DNA of 37,848 nt, taken from positions 1-37,848 of the forward strand of contig NZ_PRLH01000099.1 of NCBI RefSeq assembly GCF_003013815.1, in the 5' to 3' direction. The notes beneath the pieces are model-generated. The model was not told where the DNA came from. It made no database searches and saw only the letters and a list, made by a program, of their open reading frames with translations. Both the position numbers and the translations under genes were made by a program. Positions 32,923 through 37,848 of this stretch are shown in pieces; the first letter of the stretch is position 1; every line of letters starts with the position of its first letter. Source of the stretch: Cyanothece sp. BG0011 (GTDB taxonomy: Bacteria; Cyanobacteriota; Cyanobacteriia; Cyanobacteriales; Microcystaceae).

Positions 32923-33207
32923 TTAATAACGACGAGTTGAACCGCCACCAGAGGAACGGCGATTTTCTCTGGGTCTAGCTTTATTTACTTTGAGTGATCG
33001 CCCCATCCATTCAGCCCCGTCTAAGGCTTCAATGGCGGCGGTTTCTTCGGTTTCTGTCCCCATTTCTACGAAACCAAAGCCCCTTGATTTTCCGGTTTCG
33101 CGATCGCTAGGAATTTGTACCCTTTTCACGGTGCCATATTCTGCAAACACTTGTTCTAGGTCTACTTGGGTGGCATCATAGGATAAATTACCGACGTAAA
33201 TTGACAT
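32923..33207 (-). CDS. RRM-type RNA-binding protein (cyanobacterial Rbp)
   Basis: A 94-residue protein made of one RNA recognition motif: RNP2 IYVGNL at 3-8 and RNP1 RGFGFVEM at 42-49, followed by a short Arg/Gly/Ser tail ending GGGSTRRY. This matches the cyanobacterial Rbp proteins, several of which are induced by cold. The upstream 209-base region (to the desaturase gene) contains the desC terminator and an AT-rich stretch that could supply a long 5' leader. It is the first gene of the rbp / pentapeptide / rpsU set, all on the minus strand with short gaps. Confidence 0.93.
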   Translation of the reverse strand: MSIYVGNLSYDATQVDLEQVFAEYGTVKRVQIPSDRETGKSRGFGFVEMGTETEETAAIEALDGAEWMGRSLKVNKARPRENRRSSGGGSTRRY

Positions 33208-33358
33208 AAAAATGCTCTAAAGTGACTGGTGTAGAGAGTTAGATTCACTCAGATGCTTGTAAATAGGAATTGACAAAACAACTTAGGAAAATAATTCTTA
33301 TGGCATTATCCTAACATGGTTTATACCAATAGTGTAGAGGTTGCGCTTCTACTGAGCA

Positions 33359-33391
33359 TAAAAAACCTTCTCATCAGCGATGGAGAAGGTT
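33359..33391 (-). terminator. Intrinsic terminator of the desaturase gene
   Basis: On the minus strand AACCTTCTC (33391-33383) pairs perfectly with GAGAAGGTT (33372-33364) around a ten-base loop and runs into a T-tract (33365-33360 read as T on this strand). Nine pairs plus the T-run just past the stop at 33417 make a convincing terminator. Confidence 0.85.
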
Positions 33392-33416
33392 GATCAATTT
33401 TGCTCAAATGTAGAAA

Positions 33417-34241
33417 CTATTTATTCTCTGAAACTGGGGCTAACTTGACATTTTTAGCCAGTCCTAAGAATTGTAATACTCGAATGGTCATCCAAGTAAT
33501 ATCAATTTCCCACCAAGCTAACCCATGACGGGCAGAATATTGATACGCATGGTGATTATTGTGCCATCCTTCCCCAAAGGTTAGTAAAGCAACCCACCAA
33601 CAGTTACGAGAGTTATCGTTAGATTCATGACTTTGATAACCGAATTTATGGGTGGCACTATTGACAAACCAAGTAAAGTGAAAGACCATGACTAAACGAA
33701 CAAAAATTCCCCAAATGACAAAGGGCCATCCGCCTAAACTGTAGAGGATTAAACCTAAGACAATTTGAATAGGAATCATGAAGGTTTGACAGAAATTATA
33801 AAAGGGATCTTCTTTAATATCTTGAGTATATCGAGGTACATCATTATCTGCAGGAATATGATGTAACATCCATCCTAAATGACTCCACCAAAACCCTCGG
33901 TTAGAATCATGGGGATCAGGTTCAGTATCAGAATATTTATGATGAATACGGTGTAAACCAACCCATTGAATCGGTCCCCCTTGACAGGCCAATGTGCCAA
34001 ATAAAACTAATATATATTCTAACCATTTTGGTGCTTGAAAACTTCGATGGGACACCAAGCGATGAAAGCCTAAAGTAATTCCTAACGCCCCTGTGACCCA
34101 ATATAGAAAGAAGGCAACACCTACAGCTTGCCAACTAAAATTACTCGGCAAAAATGCCAGTAGGGCAACCAGATGGATCGATGCCATGTAAATGATAATA
34201 GTCCAGTCGTAGGGGAGTTTTTGAGATTGGGCAACAGTCAT
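33417..34241 (-). CDS. desC: Acyl-lipid delta-9 fatty acid desaturase
   Basis: Membrane di-iron desaturase that puts the first double bond at delta-9 into membrane lipid acyl chains. The 274-residue protein has three His boxes: HRLVSH at 60-65, HRIHH at 97-101 and HNNHH at 227-231, plus four hydrophobic helices. Other family blocks are GGPIQWVGLHRIHHKYSDTE, TFGEGWHNNHHAYQYSARHG and HFTWFVNSATH. The short single-domain form matches cyanobacterial DesC. Cold induction is known in the family; no operator was identified. It diverges from the PLP lyase gene. Confidence 0.94.
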   Translation of the reverse strand: MTVAQSQKLPYDWTIIIYMASIHLVALLAFLPSNFSWQAVGVAFFLYWVTGALGITLGFHRLVSHRSFQAPKWLEYILVLFGTLACQGGPIQWVGLHRIHHKYSDTEPDPHDSNRGFWWSHLGWMLHHIPADNDVPRYTQDIKEDPFYNFCQTFMIPIQIVLGLILYSLGGWPFVIWGIFVRLVMVFHFTWFVNSATHKFGYQSHESNDNSRNCWWVALLTFGEGWHNNHHAYQYSARHGLAWWEIDITWMTIRVLQFLGLAKNVKLAPVSENK

Positions 34242-34481
34242 GTAATAACCTGTATGTAAACGTAATCAAGTCTTTATTATACTTGACGATAGTATTAACT
34301 TTTTTTAGCTGACAAAGATTTTAAAATTTTAATATTTAATTCCGAATTAAATTCCCAATTAAATGACTTATCTCAGCCTTTGTTTGGTATAAATAAATGG
34401 GACAAAAGTAACTTTGTCATTGTTTTACATTGAGTGACTATCGACAAGATTAAAGTTTGGGGTTGACAATTGGACAGTTTC

Positions 34482-35693
34482 ATGCTCATAAAAGAGGCAG
34501 AAAAAGCCCTAATTCCGATTTTTTCGGAAATTGACCAGAAGGTCAAGAAAAATCTCAAGAAAACCTTAGCAGCCTTTCGTAATCACCGTCTAGGGCCTCA
34601 TCATTTTGCCAGTGTGAGTGGTTATGGTCATGATGATCTCGGACGGGAAACCTTGGATAAGATTTTGGCTGAGATTATGGAGGCAGAAGCGGCCATAGTT
34701 CGCATACAATTTGTATCAGGAACCCATGCGATCGCTTGTGCTTTGTTTGGTGTCCTTCGTCCAGGGGACGAAATGTTAGCGGTGGCTGGTGCGCCCTACG
34801 ACACCCTCGAAGAGGTCATCGGTTTACGGGGTAGTGGCCAAGGTTCATTAACAGAGTTTAACATTAATTACCGGCAATTAGACCTAACTAAGGAGGGAAC
34901 TCTTGACTGGGAAGGGTTAAAAACAGCCATTCAACCCGAAACAAAATTAGTGTTAATTCAGCGTTCTTGCGGTTATTCTTGGCGATCGAGTTTATCGATC
35001 ACAGATATTAAAGAAATTATTAAAATTGTTAAGGCACAAAATCCTCATACGGTTTGTTTTGTAGACAATTGTTATGGTGAATTGGTAGAAACCTTAGAAC
35101 CCACAGGAGTGGGCGCTGATTTAATGGCGGGTTCTTTGATTAAAAATCTTGGGGGAACAATTGTTACAACGGGGGGCTATATTGCGGGGAAAAAACCATT
35201 AGTAGAAGCTGCAGCTTGTCGGTTAACTTCTCCTGGTATTGGTTCAGAAGGTGGGGCAACTTTGGATCAAAATCGTTTATTATTTCAAGGCTTATTTTTA
35301 GCTCCACAAATGGTAGGAGAAGCGATAAAAGGAAATCATTTAATTGCCTATGTTTTTGATAAATTAGGCTACGAAGTTAAGCCCTTACCTATGGTTCCCC
35401 GTCGAGATATTATTCAAGGGATTAAGTTAGGATCTCCTGAGAAATTAAAGGCATTTTGTCGGGCGATTCAATCCTCTTCTCCTGTGGGTTCTTATCTTGA
35501 TCCAGTACCAGCAGAAATGCCAGGTTATGAGAGTAAATTATTGATGGCTGGAGGAACGTTTATTGATGGAAGTACCTCGGAATTTTCCGCCGATGGACCG
35601 TTAAGAGAACCTTATATTGTTTTTTGTCAAGGGGGAACCCATTGGACTCATATTTCTTTAGCTTTAGAAGCCGCGATTAACGCTATTTTATAA
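34482..35693 (+). CDS. PLP-dependent methionine gamma-lyase-like protein (aluminium resistance family)
   Basis: A 403-residue fold-type I PLP protein of COG4100, often labelled methionine gamma-lyase family or aluminium resistance protein. The PLP Lys is Lys221 in MAGSLIKNLGGTIV. RLGPHHFASVSGYGHDD, QFVSGTHAIACALFG and VDNCYGELVE are conserved family blocks. The physiological reaction is not established; the name comes from weak similarity. ATG 34482 is chosen; TTG 34470 is four codons earlier and has no better ribosome site. The 240-base divergent region towards desC holds no recognised operator. Confidence 0.9.
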   Translation: MLIKEAEKALIPIFSEIDQKVKKNLKKTLAAFRNHRLGPHHFASVSGYGHDDLGRETLDKILAEIMEAEAAIVRIQFVSGTHAIACALFGVLRPGDEMLAVAGAPYDTLEEVIGLRGSGQGSLTEFNINYRQLDLTKEGTLDWEGLKTAIQPETKLVLIQRSCGYSWRSSLSITDIKEIIKIVKAQNPHTVCFVDNCYGELVETLEPTGVGADLMAGSLIKNLGGTIVTTGGYIAGKKPLVEAAACRLTSPGIGSEGGATLDQNRLLFQGLFLAPQMVGEAIKGNHLIAYVFDKLGYEVKPLPMVPRRDIIQGIKLGSPEKLKAFCRAIQSSSPVGSYLDPVPAEMPGYESKLLMAGGTFIDGSTSEFSADGPLREPYIVFCQGGTHWTHISLALEAAINAIL

Positions 35694-35772
35694 TTATCTA
35701 ATAGTATTGATTTCAAGATTTTATTATAATAATGTTGTTGATTTAATCTTGCTCTTAGTTAGGGATAAAATA

Positions 35773-36219
35773 ATGACAAAAATTACAGGATTTATTTTTA
35801 GTTTAACTTGTATCAGTTTATTGAATTTAACTCTAAATCTATTGGCTCAAACAATAGAAGATACTCAACTTAAAAATATAGATAATCTTCCCAATGATTC
35901 AGACCAAATGATAACTTGGACTTGTAATAATCAAGGCGATACTGTTGTAGTAGAGGCCACAGAGGATCAGATTTGGTCATCTATTATTGAATCAAATAAT
36001 TGGACGTGTCAACAACAATTATCTGATATTCCTACCGGCGCTTTACAATTTACTTGTGAACCCACTGAAGATGGTAGTCTTAATATTTTAACGGTTACTT
36101 GGTTAAGTGGCAAAGATGAAAATAAACAAATGGGACAATGGATACATCAATTTGCTGAGGAATATAATATGATGTGTTCTATGGCTAAGGTTGGATTATT
36201 AGACGATGTTGAACAATAA
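35773..36219 (+). CDS. Secreted protein, unknown
   Basis: A 148-residue protein with a signal peptide (MTKITGFIFSLTCISLLNLT then LNLLAQT) and a mature part with several Cys (TWTCNNQGD, NWTCQQQL, FTCEPTEDG, NMMCSMAK), consistent with disulfides in the periplasm or outside. I do not recognise the family. The start at ATG 35773 has AGGGA eight bases upstream. Upstream in-frame codons to 35707 would add 22 residues before the signal peptide and are rejected. It follows the PLP lyase by 79 bases and may be cotranscribed with it. Confidence 0.75.
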   Translation: MTKITGFIFSLTCISLLNLTLNLLAQTIEDTQLKNIDNLPNDSDQMITWTCNNQGDTVVVEATEDQIWSSIIESNNWTCQQQLSDIPTGALQFTCEPTEDGSLNILTVTWLSGKDENKQMGQWIHQFAEEYNMMCSMAKVGLLDDVEQ

Positions 36220-36258
36220 TCTATCATCTTGAATTATTAACTTTATATACTAAAAATT

Positions 36259-36873
36259 ATGAATAATTTAAAACAATATGCACCAGCAACGCAACGGAAC
36301 AGAGAATACATTTTAGAAGTCTTATTAAGGGTTCTTCCTGCATCAGGAAATATCCTAGAGATTGCTAGTGGAACGGGAGAACATTCTTTATTTTTTGCTC
36401 CTGCTTTTAGTCCTCGTCAATGGATACCTTCAGATCCCAATCCAACAGCAAGAAATAGTATTGAAGCATGGAGACAAGACAGTTCAATTGACAATATTCA
36501 ATCTCCTTTAAATATTAATGCAGCAAATTCTAATTGGGGAATCGAAGAAAAACAGCTTAATATTACGACAATTGTTAATATTAATATGATTCATATTTCT
36601 CCTTGGTCAGCTTGTTTAGGACTGATGAAAGGAGCCAATAGAATATTACCATCAAAAGGTATTTTATATTTATATGGTCCTTATAAACAAGAGGGAAAAC
36701 ATACTGCACCCAGTAACGAATCTTTTGATCAATCTTTACGCAGTCAAAACCCAGAATGGGGAGTAAGAAATTTAGAAGATGTTATTAAAGTTGCCGAAGA
36801 AAAAGGATTGATATTTCAAGAAAAGGTAGAAATGCCAGCTAATAATTTATCAGTTATTTTTGAGAAGCAATAA
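36259..36873 (+). CDS. DUF938 class I SAM-dependent methyltransferase
   Basis: A 204-residue soluble protein of the DUF938 family. The SAM-binding glycine motif is LEIASGTGEHSLFFA (near 34-48), preceded by APATQRNREYILEVL, the typical start. The core also has the QWIPSDPN acidic motif and NINMIHISPW. The methyl acceptor is not known for this family. It lies 39 bases after the secreted protein, and 14 bases separate it from the DUF29 gene on the same strand. Confidence 0.92.
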   Translation: MNNLKQYAPATQRNREYILEVLLRVLPASGNILEIASGTGEHSLFFAPAFSPRQWIPSDPNPTARNSIEAWRQDSSIDNIQSPLNINAANSNWGIEEKQLNITTIVNINMIHISPWSACLGLMKGANRILPSKGILYLYGPYKQEGKHTAPSNESFDQSLRSQNPEWGVRNLEDVIKVAEEKGLIFQEKVEMPANNLSVIFEKQ

Positions 36874-36887
36874 GTTAGAGGTTTCCT

Positions 36888-37352
36888 ATGAAAGCAGATC
36901 AGTTTAATTTAAGTAAAAGCAATAATAGCAATCTTTATAACGAAGATTATTATTTATGGATAAAAAATACAGTTAAATTACTAGATACAGGAAAATTTAC
37001 TGAAATTAATCTAGATTATCTTATTGAAGAATTAGAGGATATGGGAAACAGTGAAAAAAGAGCAGTTTCTAGTAATTTAAGGATTTTGTTAATGCACCTA
37101 ATTAAATATAAATATCAACCAGAAAAAAGAAGTAATAGCTGGTTATTTACTATTGTAGAACATCGAAAAAGACTTAAAGTTTTGTTTAAAAATAGTACCA
37201 GTTTAAAGAATTATTACTATGAAATATTCTCCGAGACTTATGAAGATGCAAAAGACTTAGCATCCGCAGAAACAGGTTTATCTATTAATGATTTTCCCAA
37301 CAGTTCTCCTTTTACTCCAGAAGATGTTTTAAATGAAAACTATTTACCCTAA
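36888..37352 (+). CDS. DUF29 domain protein
   Basis: A 154-residue protein with the full DUF29 pattern: YNEDYYLWIKNTVKLLDTGKF at the start (two parts: YNEDYYLWIKNTVK, LLDTGKF), LDYLIEELEDMGNSEKRAV, the LLMHLIKYKYQPEKRSNSW block and an ending around DFPNSSPFTPEDVLN. DUF29 is abundant in cyanobacteria, often in several copies and of unknown function. Its close gap to the DUF938 gene suggests one transcript. After it there is a 137-base AT-rich spacer without any recognised element. Confidence 0.92.
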   Translation: MKADQFNLSKSNNSNLYNEDYYLWIKNTVKLLDTGKFTEINLDYLIEELEDMGNSEKRAVSSNLRILLMHLIKYKYQPEKRSNSWLFTIVEHRKRLKVLFKNSTSLKNYYYEIFSETYEDAKDLASAETGLSINDFPNSSPFTPEDVLNENYLP

Positions 37353-37489
37353 AAACCTTTCTGTAAAAACATTTTATAAAACGTCTTTACTCATTTTAAT
37401 AATTAACTATTAATTATTGGTTTTATTGATGAAAAACTTGTATTTTAATACAGAGATGTTATTTTTCGTGTTAGCGTAATGTATGACTT

Positions 37490-37848
37490 ATGACCAATTC
37501 TATTTATATAAGCACCGTCGAACCGAGAAGTGGTAAGTCTTTAATTGCTTTGGGAATTATTGAATTAATTCTGAGGAAAACGACAAAAGTTGGATTTTTT
37601 AGACCTATTATTCACGATTCCATTGATAATAAACCTGATAAACATATTGATCTGATTTTATCCTATTTTAAATTACCTCAAACTTATAATGATTCTTTTG
37701 GTTTACATTATTCTGAAGTTAATCATCTGATGGAAAAAGAAAAATTAGATGAAATTTTAGATCAAATTATTAGAAAATATAAGAAACTAGAAGAAGATTG
37801 TGATTTTATTGTTTGTGAAAATTCTGATTATGTAGGAGAAAATGCTGC
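37490..37848 (+). CDS. pta: Start of phosphate acetyltransferase (BioD-like N-terminal domain), cut by window edge
   Basis: ATG 37490 opens a frame that runs to the window end without a stop (119 codons). MTNSIYISTVEPRSGKSLIA has the P-loop-like EPRSGKSL of the BioD-like domain at the front of long Pta proteins, followed by TTKVGFFRPIIHD and DLILSYFKLPQTYNDSFG, both typical. Pta makes acetyl phosphate from acetyl-CoA and phosphate. The catalytic domain would lie outside, so the call rests on the N-terminal domain only. Confidence 0.75.
   Translation, partial: MTNSIYISTVEPRSGKSLIALGIIELILRKTTKVGFFRPIIHDSIDNKPDKHIDLILSYFKLPQTYNDSFGLHYSEVNHLMEKEKLDEILDQIIRKYKKLEEDCDFIVCENSDYVGENA

Overview
The window reads as a low-GC cyanobacterial chromosome segment. 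About twenty GCGATCGC (HIP1) octamers are scattered through it. Its genes include a CP12 protein, an rbp/rpsU cluster, an acyl-lipid desaturase, an NtcB-type regulator and a PatA-type response regulator. Gene content and the repeat types suggest a unicellular Crocosphaera/Cyanothece-like organism, but this is inferred from recognition and no search was run. I found no rRNA, tRNA or CRISPR array.

Layout. 1-1976: a truncated secreted beta-propeller (Asp-box) protein and a membrane protein. 2000-7400: a nitrogen block. glnA has a textbook NtcA class II promoter. A complete group II intron carrying an RT/maturase/HNH protein sits in the convergent gap between glnA and an NtcB-like LysR gene, and that LysR gene has its own perfect NtcA site. 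A CrcB/FluC fluoride channel diverges from it. 7450-10771: an EI24-type membrane protein, an unknown helical protein and a fused phosphotransferase/P-loop kinase run in series. 10772-15381: an unexplained 318-base leader, hemL (TTG start), msrB, a glutathione S-transferase and a GTPase-like protein of the cyclic 2,3-diphosphoglycerate synthetase family.

15382-19260: a repeat-rich spacer, two CsbD stress proteins, a small membrane protein, a triple SH3-like secreted protein, a phospholipase D-family enzyme and a decayed TnpB end. 19344-23976: a SpoIID-like protein whose stop codon lies in the end of an IS200/IS605 element with an intact stand-alone TnpB, then CP12, a lipid kinase and LarE. 24099-27858: a PatA-type response regulator, a GAF histidine kinase and an ABC-2 type permease. 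28212-30139: a MOSC protein and tgt, followed by a C-run/G-run repeat. 30399-32123: a candidate restriction-modification pair (5-methylcytosine methyltransferase plus HNH nuclease) next to a probable 121-bp MITE. 32277-37848: an rbp / pentapeptide / rpsU cluster, desC, a PLP-dependent lyase, a secreted unknown, a DUF938 methyltransferase, a DUF29 protein and the start of a phosphotransacetylase.

The items most worth a second look are: the HNH nuclease whose conserved N-terminus extends into the methyltransferase gene with no usual start codon; the intron lodged between two NtcA-controlled genes; the intact TnpB element abutting a gene end, with a predictable guide; the MITE; and the histidine kinase with a cysteine cluster in its sensor domain. 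I see no clearly new multi-gene system. Most of the novelty is in the junctions and mobile elements.
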